From an uncultured Muribaculaceae bacterium (GTDB lineage Bacteria; Bacteroidota; Bacteroidia; Bacteroidales; Muribaculaceae): a DNA stretch of 61,412 bases. The notes beneath the pieces are model-generated. The model did not search any database and was not told where the DNA came from. It saw only the letters and a list, made by a program, of their open reading frames with translations. The stretch is from the NCBI GenBank assembly GCA_910589425.1, contig CAJUSZ010000013.1:1-61412 (forward strand). Direction: 5' to 3'. Positions 17,601-25,509 of the stretch are shown here, in pieces. Positions within the stretch are counted from its first letter, which is position 1; each line of letters opens with the position of its first letter. The position numbers were made by a program, and so were the translations under genes.

Positions 17601-20557
17601 CAGGGATCGGCCTGTGTGCCTGAACCGGGGAGTACCGGCGGGGTCTTCATCAGGGGATAGCGGTCCGAGAAGCGTCCGTTGGTGAGGACAAGTGTGTCGC
17701 GTGCGATCTCGGAGGGATTTCCGGAGAGGATCTTGCCGCCCGAGATGGAGAAGCTTGAAGTGCCGTCGGCCAGGGTTGCTGTCAGAGGCATGGTGGTGGC
17801 TATCACGCCCTCGGTCTTGAAGTCGGAGATCGACTGTCCGTCGGGGAGGGTGAAGTAGGTGGCCGCCGCTGCCTTGACGTCGGCGTTGGCTGCCCAGACG
17901 GTGGGGATCGGGTAGTAGCCCTTGGTGAACGTCCATGCGTCGCCGAGATCCTCGATCTTCGAGCCGTCGGTGAGGGCGGATGTGTTCATTCCGGTGAATC
18001 CGTCGGCGTCGGCGTCGGCCATCGCGCCGTAGAGGGCGAGCTGGCGGTCGAAGACGTTGCCGGTGAATTTGAGTGTTGTTCCGGTGCCTTTGGAGCCTAC
18101 CACGGCGCCGCATGTGGCCACGGCTGCCTGCGATGTCGAGGCCACGCCGCTGTTGAAGGAGCGTTCCACGGTGCCCTTGTTGCTTGAGCCTGTGGTCTGG
18201 CCGGTGATGCCGCCGAGGTCGGTGCCTGCTGTGGCGCCCTGCGACGATATGGGAGCGTAGTTGGCGCAGTCGCGCACGAATCCGAGGTTGTAGCCCGCGA
18301 TGCCGGCTGCATAGCGGAATGTGGATCCTGTGCCGTTGAAGCGTCCGTTTTTCACCTCGCCGGTGTTGGCGCAGAGGGTGATCTCACCCTTGCTGTAGCC
18401 TGCGATGCCGGCTACATAGTTGGCGCTGGCCTTTACCGATCCGGTGAAGAGCGAGTTGGCGATCACGGCCACGGTGCCGTCGGCCGGGGTCTCGGCGTCG
18501 ACGTAGCCCGCGATGCCGCCCGCATATCCGCCTGCGTAGGCTTCAACGACAGCGGCCGAGGTAACGTTCTCGATCCGGGCTCCGGGGAGCATGCGTCCGG
18601 CGACGGTGCCCACGTACATGTGTCCGGCGATCGAGTCGGTGGCGTCGAAATGGAGATTGCGTACCACTGCTCCCTCGCCCAGGGTTCCGAAGAAGCCTGT
18701 GTTGTAGAGCGATCCCTGCGCGTAGGCCTGCGAGGTGCCGGCGGCGTTGAAGACGGTGTGGTCGAGCTTGAGGTTGCTGATGGTGTGTCCCTGGCCGTCG
18801 AAGATGCCGGAGAAATACCATGTGTTGTGCGGGTTCTGAGTCTTGTCGATACCGGCGCCGATGCCCATGAATTCCTCGTCGCGGCCCATGTCGATGTCGG
18901 CTGTCAGGCGGAAGTGTTTCCCTTCGTAGTGGTTGAGGGTAACGCCGTTGACAGATTCGGCGAGATTCATGATGTCGGCCTTGTTGTTGATCAGGTAGGG
19001 ATTGGCTTCAGAGCCTTCGCCCTGGAAGAGGACAGGCACCTGCATCACGGGGATCTCCACCGAGTAGCTGCCGTTGGTCAGCGTGATGGCCGACTGGGTG
19101 ATGGCCGTCGGTGCGGTGGCTGTGATTGTCGATCCGCTCACGGTGATCGAGGGAGTTCCCTCCTTGACGGTGGCGGTGATTCCGGGCATGGCCGACGAGA
19201 TTGTGGCCGTGCCTGTGAAGTCGGAAGCCGTAACGCCTTCGCCGAGGGTGAAATAAGTAGCGGCGACGCGTTTCAGGGCGTCGTTGTCGAATTTCTTGAG
19301 GCGGGGATAGAATCCGGCCTCGAAAGTCCAGACGTCGGGGTCGAGTCCTTCGAGCGCTGTGCCCGAGGTCATCTTGGCTGTGGTCAGTCCGGTGGCTGTG
19401 AGGCCGTAGAGATAGCCTACGCCGGGACCCATCTGCGCGGTGAGCTGCTCGTCGAAGTAGCAGTTGGTGATGTAGGCCGCGCCGTTGGCCGACGTGCTGT
19501 TCTTACCGGAGATCATACCTTTCTGCGTGAGGTCGGGGCATGACACCGAGCCGATGCTGACGCAGTTGGTGAGCTTTCCGTTCTCGCCCGAGCGCTGCGA
19601 TGATCCGGCGATGCCGCCCACACAGTTGCCCGAACCGTAGACCGGACCGGCGTTGAGACAGTCGGAGACTGTGGAGTTGTTGGAATAGCCCACCACACCG
19701 CCGATGATGGTGCGTGCGTTGCTCTCGGCGCGCTGCGCGTTGAAGTAGTAGGCCTCCACCGAACCGGTGTTGACGCAGTTTTTCACTTCGGAGAGCGTGG
19801 CGTAGCCAACGATGCCGCCGCAGTTGCCGTAGTTTGACTTGAGCGAGCCGGAGAACGAGCAACCGTCGATGGTTACCATTCCGTTGGCCGTGGCTCTTGT
19901 GGCGTGTCCGGCGATGCCGCCGCAATACTGGCTGTAGACAGTCAGTGTGGCCGCCGATGAGCAGTTGATTATCTGCGATCCGGAGGCCGGTGTGCTGGTC
20001 GATGTAACGGCGTTGGCCGCCTTGAGCGAACCGGCGATCGAGCCTACGTAGCTGAATCCCTCGATCGAGCAAGAGGCGTCGATGTTGAGGTTCTTGATGG
20101 TGGCGTAGGGGCCGAGGGTGCCGAAGAAACCGACGTAGTTGCGCGACTTGTTGGCTGCCGCGGCCTGGACTTTGCCGTCGGCCTCGTATGTGCAGCCGGC
20201 GATCTTCATGTTGCGGATCGAGTAGCCTCCGCCGTCGAATGTCCCGTCGAAATAGTAATAGTTGTTGTTTGAAACCTTTTCAAGAAGAGCGGATCCGATT
20301 CCGTAGAAATCGGTGATCCCCGACATGTCGATGTCGGCCGTCATCTTGAAATACTTTCCCGTGAAGTGGCTGTTGGTAGCCGCCGTCGTGCCGGTGTGGC
20401 AGGCGTTGCTGACCTCGATGACATGGGCTGCGGTCGAGATGATGTAGGGATCATCGGCCGTGCCTGTGCCGCCACCCACCGTGATGTCTGCGTCCGCAGC
20501 CGAGGCCGTGAAGGCCGAGGCGAGCAGAAACAGAGCCGGATAGGTTAGTTTTCGCAT
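14639..20557 (-). CDS. Very large secreted GLUG-repeat and BspA-type leucine-rich-repeat surface protein
   Basis: This is a 1972-residue exported protein, probably an adhesin or other surface protein. A signal peptide covers residues 1-20. Three long modules start near residues 30, 512 and 977, each opening with a G-x-G-x-x-x-x-DPY/W-type motif. Each then carries a run of GLUG motifs (GGIAGY, GGIVGY, GGVVGY with CxNxG pairs) and closes with an Ig-like segment starting AATYF or AAWYL. BspA-like leucine-rich repeats (about 1670-1910: IPATVKSVGKDGF, LPASLEKIGNGAFHSCSGL and so on) follow, then a tail of about 40 residues (YFTLDGREIAEPSKGM) shared with other exported proteins here. It is third in an operon, 39 bases after the FISUMP gene. 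Confidence 0.9.
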   Translation of the reverse strand: MRKLTYPALFLLASAFTASAADADITVGGGTGTADDPYIISTAAHVIEVSNACHTGTTAATNSHFTGKYFKMTADIDMSGITDFYGIGSALLEKVSNNNYYYFDGTFDGGGYSIRNMKIAGCTYEADGKVQAAAANKSRNYVGFFGTLGPYATIKNLNIDASCSIEGFSYVGSIAGSLKAANAVTSTSTPASGSQIINCSSAATLTVYSQYCGGIAGHATRATANGMVTIDGCSFSGSLKSNYGNCGGIVGYATLSEVKNCVNTGSVEAYYFNAQRAESNARTIIGGVVGYSNNSTVSDCLNAGPVYGSGNCVGGIAGSSQRSGENGKLTNCVSIGSVSCPDLTQKGMISGKNSTSANGAAYITNCYFDEQLTAQMGPGVGYLYGLTATGLTTAKMTSGTALEGLDPDVWTFEAGFYPRLKKFDNDALKRVAATYFTLGEGVTASDFTGTATISSAMPGITATVKEGTPSITVSGSTITATAPTAITQSAITLTNGSYSVEIPVMQVPVLFQGEGSEANPYLINNKADIMNLAESVNGVTLNHYEGKHFRLTADIDMGRDEEFMGIGAGIDKTQNPHNTWYFSGIFDGQGHTISNLKLDHTVFNAAGTSQAYAQGSLYNTGFFGTLGEGAVVRNLHFDATDSIAGHMYVGTVAGRMLPGARIENVTSAAVVEAYAGGYAGGIAGYVDAETPADGTVAVIANSLFTGSVKASANYVAGIAGYSKGEITLCANTGEVKNGRFNGTGSTFRYAAGIAGYNLGFVRDCANYAPISSQGATAGTDLGGITGQTTGSSNKGTVERSFNSGVASTSQAAVATCGAVVGSKGTGTTLKFTGNVFDRQLALYGAMADADADGFTGMNTSALTDGSKIEDLGDAWTFTKGYYPIPTVWAANADVKAAAATYFTLPDGQSISDFKTEGVIATTMPLTATLADGTSSFSISGGKILSGNPSEIARDTLVLTNGRFSDRYPLMKTPPVLPGSGTQADPWQVASVEDFNKLGKYMIDAKYSFENEYVSLLADLDYTGKEFNAAGDANNPFNGTFLGNNHVIKNVSVAADPEAKRDHVALFHTLGTGSTVENLTLSNVKIAGYGYIAGIAAVSDGAVRNITVDADCEFTGTRVGTATTANQDGSYVAAIVAQANENATFDNCVNRAPISTTRWYAAGIVGNMKTAGTNVQPRAYIRDCANYGNVTSTAPQETTASGGGNPQMTYKDAFIGGIAGQLYGEISRCVNEGDVTASTANTIGGIAGMVNPGSSLDSCVNRGDVKGANYIGGVYGNRPSTIPQSVTLTTPIAKCVSYGAVSGRQYVAGVGACAGTGYSFTDCANHGEVSSTLTTDDGHHIAGICSYTNLTKADQEINFTRCYNTGAIIGGSQLAGLIAYAQQGFAIVNECFNTGTVTQVLTKKATLNIVGGLASGYVKVKNSYNTGDISLYTGGGLGYALAGATAENFYNMGALNALDPSSLGEIASVFINNRDGVAATNCYGLKTSATEYDFDKQYNVNMVDSLGMLTANLGEAFSKTPAAFPMIASLDTVPEAQFAAAWYLLSEGDTPDKLTGPVTLANLSHVVWTGNDIFTIENGIATPNGKGEATLTKTAGTLTRTYAFVSDAGEPQDVTIDGLNFHKDFEKLEAIVMPGEYTGAIVIPAKFTDNNKEYTVVGVAESAFQNSTITSVSIPATVKSVGKDGFRNISTLKSVETPSIADWVQIVFANSNSNPIYNCGTLSVAGTPVGTTLTVPEGVKQIGAYSFRGLTTAETLSLPASLEKIGNGAFHSCSGLKSAVIPDGCTDLGESLFWQCTSLEDATFPASITAIPANTFYGCTGLKKYTVAEGIKTIGTMAFNGCSSLEELTLPESLESLDMMALMSCSALKSLRSKALTPPTVGMMAFDEIKYDLCTLYVAQSAIEAYKNAEEWKNFLNIQADMSGVSTVSVDDLTDVRYFTLDGREIAEPSKGMVVIATGTTPDGRRVAVKKMF

Positions 20558-20596
20558 AGGTTGATTTTTAAATATAGTGAAACAATTGGTTAATTA

Positions 20597-21493
20597 TCAG
20601 TCTTGTCCCTCTTCCTCGTCGCGGACCACTGGGCGGATGCAGAGACCCGAATAGCGGTAGATGGCGTTCATCTTGTAGAAGCCGCCACCGGTGATTCCGA
20701 ACGTCAGGGCGTAGCTCATCTCCCCTTTGTTGGAGGCGGTGGAGGGAGAGTTGCCATACCATCGTCCGGTCCAGTAGCCGCCGTAGTCGTCGGGTTTTGA
20801 GGTCATCTTCTCTCCGCGTCTCATACCGGCTGCGGGGAGGAAGAGGCTGTTGCCGTTGGGTCCTGTAACCCTGACGCCCTCCGCGCCGCGGTATTTCATC
20901 CACATCCACTGGCATGAGTCGATCAGCTCCTGGGCCTGGGCGTAGGAGGGGATCTGCCAGTCTTTGCCGAGCTTGACGGTGGCTATGTCTATGTCTGATC
21001 CGGAGATGCTGTCGGGGGCGTTGACGCCGCCGTAGTATCCGAGACATGTGTTCTTGTTGGAGAGATGGGAGCCGTAGCTCGAAGTGTGGTATTGCTCGTG
21101 GTGAGTGCCGGTCGGGTCGCCCCAGCCGACGAGGTCGCCGTAGTCGGCCGACGTCGGCGCTCCGAGATTGCGCGTGCGCCATCTGACGCTCAGTCCGAGA
21201 TCCACCACGGAATCTGTGTCGGTGATAATGTCGCTGATCACCACCTCCTTGAATCCGTCGAGGGCGAGGCGTTCCACCGTGCCGTCGCGGCGGTGCAGGA
21301 GCTGGCATCCGAATCCCTCGGTGGGGTTGCCTTTGGCGTCGGTGCGAGCGAAAGTGATTGAGTCCACCTCGTTGTTGTTGATAGTGGTGATGTTGCCGTC
21401 GGCCAGCACCACGTAGAATTCATAGTCGTCGGAAGCGGCGGAGGCGAGAAGGGCGGCCGCGCCCATCAGCAGCGGAAGGTAGATCTTTTTCAT
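20597..21493 (-). CDS. Secreted FISUMP-type domain protein
   Basis: This 298-residue exported protein has a signal peptide (residues 1-20). A short N-terminal domain (DYEFYVVLADGNITTINNNEVDSITF) resembles those preceding surface domains in Bacteroidales. A C-terminal domain of about 190 residues follows, with the hallmarks VDLGLSVRWRTRNLGA, LVGWGDPTG, DWQIPS and GLCIRPV. These match the Fibrobacter major paralogous (FISUMP)/DUF1566 type, widespread in secreted gut Bacteroidales proteins and of unknown function. Its ATG overlaps the stop of the preceding small gene by four bases, so it is translationally coupled to it. Confidence 0.78.
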   Translation of the reverse strand: MKKIYLPLLMGAAALLASAASDDYEFYVVLADGNITTINNNEVDSITFARTDAKGNPTEGFGCQLLHRRDGTVERLALDGFKEVVISDIITDTDSVVDLGLSVRWRTRNLGAPTSADYGDLVGWGDPTGTHHEQYHTSSYGSHLSNKNTCLGYYGGVNAPDSISGSDIDIATVKLGKDWQIPSYAQAQELIDSCQWMWMKYRGAEGVRVTGPNGNSLFLPAAGMRRGEKMTSKPDDYGGYWTGRWYGNSPSTASNKGEMSYALTFGITGGGFYKMNAIYRYSGLCIRPVVRDEEEGQD

Positions 21494-21948
21494 TTGCGGA
21501 GAACCGTTTTAAAAGTTGAGGTTTCAGTTTCGACCAGATATGCTCCGGGAGCCGGGGCGGTCAGCACCGCCTTTCCTGAGGAAGCTTTCGCGAGGCAGAC
21601 CGTGCGTCCGGCCATGTCGATGAGCCTTGCGGCGGAATTCTCCCTGAGTCCGGAGATCGCGATCTCCAGTCCGCGGCATTCCAGCGTGCAGTCGGCGCCG
21701 ACGGTACGGACGGAGGAGAAATCGTGGTCGGCCACGGAATATGATTTCACTTCGCGGCGGGGAAACTCCAGGTCGTTGGCCGGCGTGGAGACGGAGAACG
21801 TGTTGTCCGTGATCCGGATTTTAGGGAAGTCGGTCAGCCGGATATATTTTCCGGAACCGTCGCTCATTTTGAGTACGAGAGCCTGCTCGGCCGATACGCT
21901 GAGGAAAGAAGCCGACAGAACCGCCAATGGGAAAAGCAGTTTTCGCAT
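21490..21948 (-). CDS. Small secreted protein with sorting-like C-terminal domain
   Basis: First gene of the three-gene secreted operon; 152 residues. A signal peptide covers residues 1-20. An N-terminal stretch (LVLKMSDGSGKYIRLTDFPKI) looks like the short domain preceding surface domains in Bacteroidales. The last 65 residues (ARLIDMAGRTVCLAKASSG, then PGAYLVE and TVLRK) have the spacing of type A type-IX-secretion C-terminal domains. Having only a spacer and a sorting-like domain, it may be a minimal cargo protein or an accessory to the two larger proteins. I do not recognise a specific family. Confidence 0.65.
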   Translation of the reverse strand: MRKLLFPLAVLSASFLSVSAEQALVLKMSDGSGKYIRLTDFPKIRITDNTFSVSTPANDLEFPRREVKSYSVADHDFSSVRTVGADCTLECRGLEIAISGLRENSAARLIDMAGRTVCLAKASSGKAVLTAPAPGAYLVETETSTFKTVLRK

Positions 21949-22041
21949 CGTGGATTGGTTGTTAAGTGAGTAAAAATAGAAAAATGTAAGTTCGGCGGAC
22001 CGAAATCCGGGGAAAACATGATTGAAGGATGGAAATTTGTC

Positions 22042-22065
22042 ATTATAACACCTTCCGGTTATAAT
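22042..22065. promoter_or_regulatory. Palindrome at the transcription start of the secreted operon
   Basis: Perfect 8-base arms ATTATAAC and GTTATAAT surround an 8-base centre. On the minus strand they cover roughly +1 to +24 of the transcript from the promoter at 22073-22103, so it could be an operator or a 5-prime stem-loop. Confidence 0.5.
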
Positions 22066-22072
22066 TCAAAGG

Positions 22073-22103
22073 CAAATATACGCATAAAATTCAGTTTCAC
22101 AAA
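22073..22103 (-). promoter_or_regulatory. Promoter of the three-gene secreted operon
   Basis: On the minus strand TTTG (22100-22103), 19 bases, TATATTTG (22073-22080). It lies 125 bases before the first gene's start. Confidence 0.7.
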
Positions 22104-22207
22104 GAAATCCGTCGAAAAAATATTCAGGACCGCATTTGAGATCCGCTCAGAATTAACATAGATTAACTCATACTGTTCCCTCCGTTTCCCATTCGTGGTG
22201 AATGTGC

Positions 22208-22238
22208 TTGGAAATCTCAGCCGGATTTGTTAATTTTG
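22208..22238 (+). promoter_or_regulatory. Promoter of the PCMD-domain gene
   Basis: TTG (22208-22210), 20 bases, TAATTTTG (22231-22238). The AGAGTGTGTT remnant lies in the resulting leader. Confidence 0.6.
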
Positions 22239-22254
22239 TGGCCTTAAACAAGAT

Positions 22255-22286
22255 CTAAGAGTGTGTTGAATCCAAACACACTTAAA
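22255..22286. repeat. Collapsed AGAGTGTGTT inverted-repeat element
   Basis: TAAGAGTGTGTT, six bases, AAACACACTTA forms a compact near-palindrome with the end sequence of the longer elements at 4652 and 33140. It is preceded by AACAAGATCTAA, a motif that recurs at 40-51 and 23289-23300 as AACAAGCTCTAA. Confidence 0.5.
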
Positions 22287-22333
22287 ACTCAAAGTTCAAA
22301 AAGCCGCCCGGAGCGGCCCATGTTTCCGAAACA

Positions 22334-23284
22334 ATGAAATTCCCTGCTCTTTTCCTCCTGGCCGCTCTCGCCTTCACGGCTGCCGCGGCCGACCGTGTGG
22401 AACGCATACGCTATGCCGATTTCTCCAACTGGTATGCACGCGACATCGCCGAGTCGAAGGTGATCGGCGGCAAGCACAAGACTGTCTACGAGATTGCCCC
22501 CGCCGGGAAGACCTCGGGCAACAAGCCCTATTCCAACCTCGGGGGATCGCCCTGGGCCACGAGCAATGTCTACGCCCGTGTGTCGGGGATCACGAAGGCC
22601 TCCAACTCGGTCAGCCCCGCCAAGCGCGGCTCCAACACCGTGGCGCGGCTCCAGAGCAAGATGGAGGAGGTGAAGGTACTTGGCGTAATCAATCTCGACG
22701 CGGCTGTGGCCGGAACCATCTTCCTCGGGCGCATAAAGGAGCCGATCACGTCGACAAAAGGCCCTTTCACCAACATGGAGATGGGGATTCCGTTCACCCG
22801 CCGCCCGAAGGCGATACAATATGACTTCGCCGTAACGATGCCCGCCGTCAACACCCGCACCCGCGCCACCGGCCTGAGCCCCAAGAAGACGCTCCAGGGA
22901 CGCGACAAGGCCGAGGTCTACGTGCTGCTGCAGCGACGCTGGGAAGACGCCAAGGGCAACATCTACGCCCACCGCGTCGGCACCGGACGCTAGCGCTACA
23001 GCCGCTCGGTGGCATGGACCGCCGGCCACCGTCTCCCGATCCATTACGGCGACATCACGAAGCAGAGTTTCTACAAGCCGTTCATGGGGCTGCTCAACGG
23101 CAGCAAGGCCTATTACGCCTACAATTCCAAAGGACGCCTCGTCCCCGTCAGGGAAGTGGGCTGGGATCCGGCCGACGCCACGCCGACCCACGTGCTGCTG
23201 ATGGCCTCCACATCATGCGGCGAGCCTTTCGTGATCACCGAGGGGATCACGCTCGACATAGACAACATCAGCTTCGTTTACTGA
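22334..23284 (+). pseudogene. PCMD-domain secreted protein interrupted by an in-frame TAG
   Basis: The reading frame encodes a signal peptide (1-19) and a PCMD-like domain (putative carbohydrate metabolism domain, Bacteroidetes). It is cut by a single TAG at 22991-22993 after 219 residues (HRVGTGR). The same frame then continues for 97 codons (RYSRSVAWTAGHRLPIHYGD... to STSCGEPFVITEGITLDID), giving exactly the strand order and ending expected of the domain. There is no frameshift, so one base change would restore a 316-residue protein. A GTG at 23009 cannot give a meaningful product alone. Either this is a fresh nonsense mutation, a sequence error, or read-through occurs. Confidence 0.75.
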
Positions 23285-23314
23285 CCATAAACAAGCTCTA
23301 AAACAAAGACAATA

Positions 23315-24043
23315 ATGAAAATAGCATTGATCGGCTACGGCCGGATGGGACATATAATCGAAGAGACGGCCGTGGGCCGCGGACATGAGATCTGCGCCGT
23401 GATCGACGTCGACAACAAGGAGGATTTCGACTCCCCGGCTTTCCGCAAGGCCGACGTGGCCATAGAGTTCACGCGCCCCGACGCCGCGGCCGACAACGTT
23501 CTCCGTGCCTTCGCCGCCGGAGTCCCCGTGGTGAGCGGCACCACAGGCTGGGGCGATTCCCTGGAGGCCATAAAGCAGATGTGCCTCAAAGGGGAGGGGA
23601 CGCTCTTCCACAGCTCCAACTTCTCGGTGGGCGTCTGGCTCTTCAGGGCCGCCAACCGCTATCTGGCGTCGCTGATGGAGCGTTTCGCGCAGTATTCCCC
23701 GTCGCTGACCGAGGTGCATCATGTCCATAAGCTCGACCATCCCTCGGGCACGGCCATAACGGTGGCCGAGGATATGATCGCCGTCTCGGGACGCATCTCT
23801 TTCTGGCAGGAAACCGACGGCGGCGACGCCCCCGCCGAGGGTGTGCTCCCGGTGGCCCACGAGCGCCGTGGCGAGGTGGCCGGCATCCACAGTGTCTGCT
23901 GGGATAGCGAGGTCGATTCGATCACCCTGACCCATTCGGCCAAGTCGCGTGCCGGATTTGCCCTCGGGGCTGTGATGGCCGCCGAATGGCTGCGCGGACG
24001 GAAGGGGTTTTTCACGATGGAAGACATGATAAGTACTAAGTGA
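23315..24043 (+). CDS. dapB: 4-hydroxy-tetrahydrodipicolinate reductase
   Basis: This enzyme catalyses the second committed step of lysine and diaminopimelate synthesis, using NAD(P)H. The 242 residues contain the nucleotide-binding GYGRMG at 7-12, VSGTTGW, and the active-site stretch with His135 and Lys139 (EVHHVHKLDHPSGTA), matching His159 and Lys163 of E. coli DapB. The last four codons and the stop come from a heptanucleotide array, so the original C-terminus may have been replaced. It heads a dapB-lepB-WbqC-DUF4294 cluster common in Bacteroidales. Confidence 0.96.
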   Translation: MKIALIGYGRMGHIIEETAVGRGHEICAVIDVDNKEDFDSPAFRKADVAIEFTRPDAAADNVLRAFAAGVPVVSGTTGWGDSLEAIKQMCLKGEGTLFHSSNFSVGVWLFRAANRYLASLMERFAQYSPSLTEVHHVHKLDHPSGTAITVAEDMIAVSGRISFWQETDGGDAPAEGVLPVAHERRGEVAGIHSVCWDSEVDSITLTHSAKSRAGFALGAVMAAEWLRGRKGFFTMEDMISTK

Positions 24044-24065
24044 TAAGTGTTAAGTATTAAGTTAC
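24031..24065. repeat. Heptanucleotide array reaching into dapB, locus 5
   Basis: Five units in phase: AAGTACT, AAGTGAT, AAGTGTT, AAGTATT, AAGTTAC. The first two lie inside dapB and provide its last codons and TGA stop. The rest fills the gap to lepB. Confidence 0.75.
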
Positions 24066-24081
24066 TTGAAATATTTGAAAA

Positions 24082-25509
24082 ATGAATGATCTACGCCGCA
24101 GACTCTCCGAAGTGAAGACCACAAGATGGATCCGCTTCGCTGTCGTTTCCCTGCTCTTTATATTATTTGTGATCTGGATCGGTAATCCCTGGCTCGGCCT
24201 GATCTGGCTGCTCCTCGCCGATATTTATATCACCGGATACATCAACTGGACTTGGTGGAAGAAGTCGAAAGACAAGACGGTGCGCCGTGTGATGGGCTGG
24301 GTCGACGCCATCGTCTACGCCCTCGTGCTGGTCTACATCATCTTCGCCTTCATCGGGCAGAACTACCAGATCCCGTCGTCGTCGCTCGAGAAGTCGCTGC
24401 TGGTGGGCGACTATCTCTGGGTGAACAAGACTCTCTACGGGCCGCGCGTGCCGCAGACGCCGCTCCATTTCCCGCTGGCCCAGCACACGCTCCCGGTTGT
24501 CAACACCAAGAGCTACATCGAGCGCCCGCAGCTCGACTATCACCGTCTGCCCGGCCTGCGCTCCATCCGCCGCGGCGACATCGTGGTCTTCAACTATCCG
24601 CAGGGCGACACCGTGGCGCTGAAGATACAGAATCCCGACTATTACCAGATATGCGCCGAGCTGCGGCGCAACGGCATCTCCGATCCGGCAGGCTATATCC
24701 GCTCGAATCCCGCCCAGTTCGGCGAGGTGGTGTGGCGGCCGGTGGACCGCAGGGAGAACTATGTGAAGCGTGCCGTCGGCCTTCCGGGCGAGCGCCTGAA
24801 GATAGTCAGCGACAGGATCTTCATCGACGGCAAGGAGATAGCCGAGCCTGAGGAGGTGCAGTATAACTGGCTGATCCCCGTAAGCGCTCCGGTCGATCCC
24901 GTCAAATGGAAGGAGATCGGCGTCCGCGCCGACGATTTCGGCTCAGGCCCGATCGAGCATCCCACGGCCGGATTCAAGTTCTACGACGTGCCGCTGACGG
25001 CCGCCATGAAGAAGCAGGTGGAGGAATGGCCCGAGGTGATAGCCCCGCTGATCCGCGAGTCGGAGAGCGGCCTCTACGATCTGGGAGGAATGTGGCCTCT
25101 CGGTGCCGACTACGGCTGGACGCGCCCCGACATGGGCGAGTTCTGGATCCCGAAACGCGGCGCCACGCTCCATCTGACACCCGGCAATCTCCCCCTTTAC
25201 GAACGCGCCATCAGGGTCTACGAGGGTAACGACCTGAGGGTGGATCCCGACGGAGCCATCTTCATCAACGGCAAGCGCACGGACTACTACACGTTCAAGA
25301 TGGACTACTACTGGATGATGGGCGACAACCGCGACCGTTCGGCCGATTCCCGCTACTGGGGGCTGGTGCCCGAGGATCATATCGTAGGCTCGCCGGTGTT
25401 CGTACTCGTCTCGTTCGATCAGGACCGCGGCTGGACCGAGGGCAAGATCCGCTTCAACCGCATCCTGCGCGACGCCAATCCCGACGTCTCGGCCGGAAAA
25501 TGGAAATGA
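24082..25509 (+). CDS. lepB: Signal peptidase I
   Basis: This inner-membrane protease removes signal peptides from exported proteins. The 475 residues start with hydrophobic segments (about 20-55 and 72-92). The catalytic Ser101 lies in IPSSSLEKSLLVGDYLW and the general-base Lys229 in YVKRAVGLPGE. The box E motif GDNRDRSADSRYWG is near residue 415. The usual residue after the nucleophile is Met; here it is Leu. An insertion of about 150 residues between boxes D and E makes it much longer than the E. coli enzyme; such long forms occur in Bacteroidetes. It follows dapB and overlaps the next gene by 10 bases. Confidence 0.95.
   Translation: MNDLRRRLSEVKTTRWIRFAVVSLLFILFVIWIGNPWLGLIWLLLADIYITGYINWTWWKKSKDKTVRRVMGWVDAIVYALVLVYIIFAFIGQNYQIPSSSLEKSLLVGDYLWVNKTLYGPRVPQTPLHFPLAQHTLPVVNTKSYIERPQLDYHRLPGLRSIRRGDIVVFNYPQGDTVALKIQNPDYYQICAELRRNGISDPAGYIRSNPAQFGEVVWRPVDRRENYVKRAVGLPGERLKIVSDRIFIDGKEIAEPEEVQYNWLIPVSAPVDPVKWKEIGVRADDFGSGPIEHPTAGFKFYDVPLTAAMKKQVEEWPEVIAPLIRESESGLYDLGGMWPLGADYGWTRPDMGEFWIPKRGATLHLTPGNLPLYERAIRVYEGNDLRVDPDGAIFINGKRTDYYTFKMDYYWMMGDNRDRSADSRYWGLVPEDHIVGSPVFVLVSFDQDRGWTEGKIRFNRILRDANPDVSAGKWK

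Larger units (their letters stand above)
21949..22333. other. 385-base divergent intergenic region
   Basis: It separates the minus-strand secreted operon from the plus-strand PCMD gene. It holds a minus promoter (22073-22103) with a palindrome at the start of its leader (22042-22065), a plus promoter (22208-22238), and a collapsed AGAGTGTGTT element (22255-22286). No ORF with coding character was seen. Confidence 0.7.

Noticed and set aside
23009..23284. Independent small gene starting at GTG 23009
   Set aside because: It is in the same frame as the preceding PCMD fragment and encodes only the end of that domain, so it is the downstream part of one interrupted gene.
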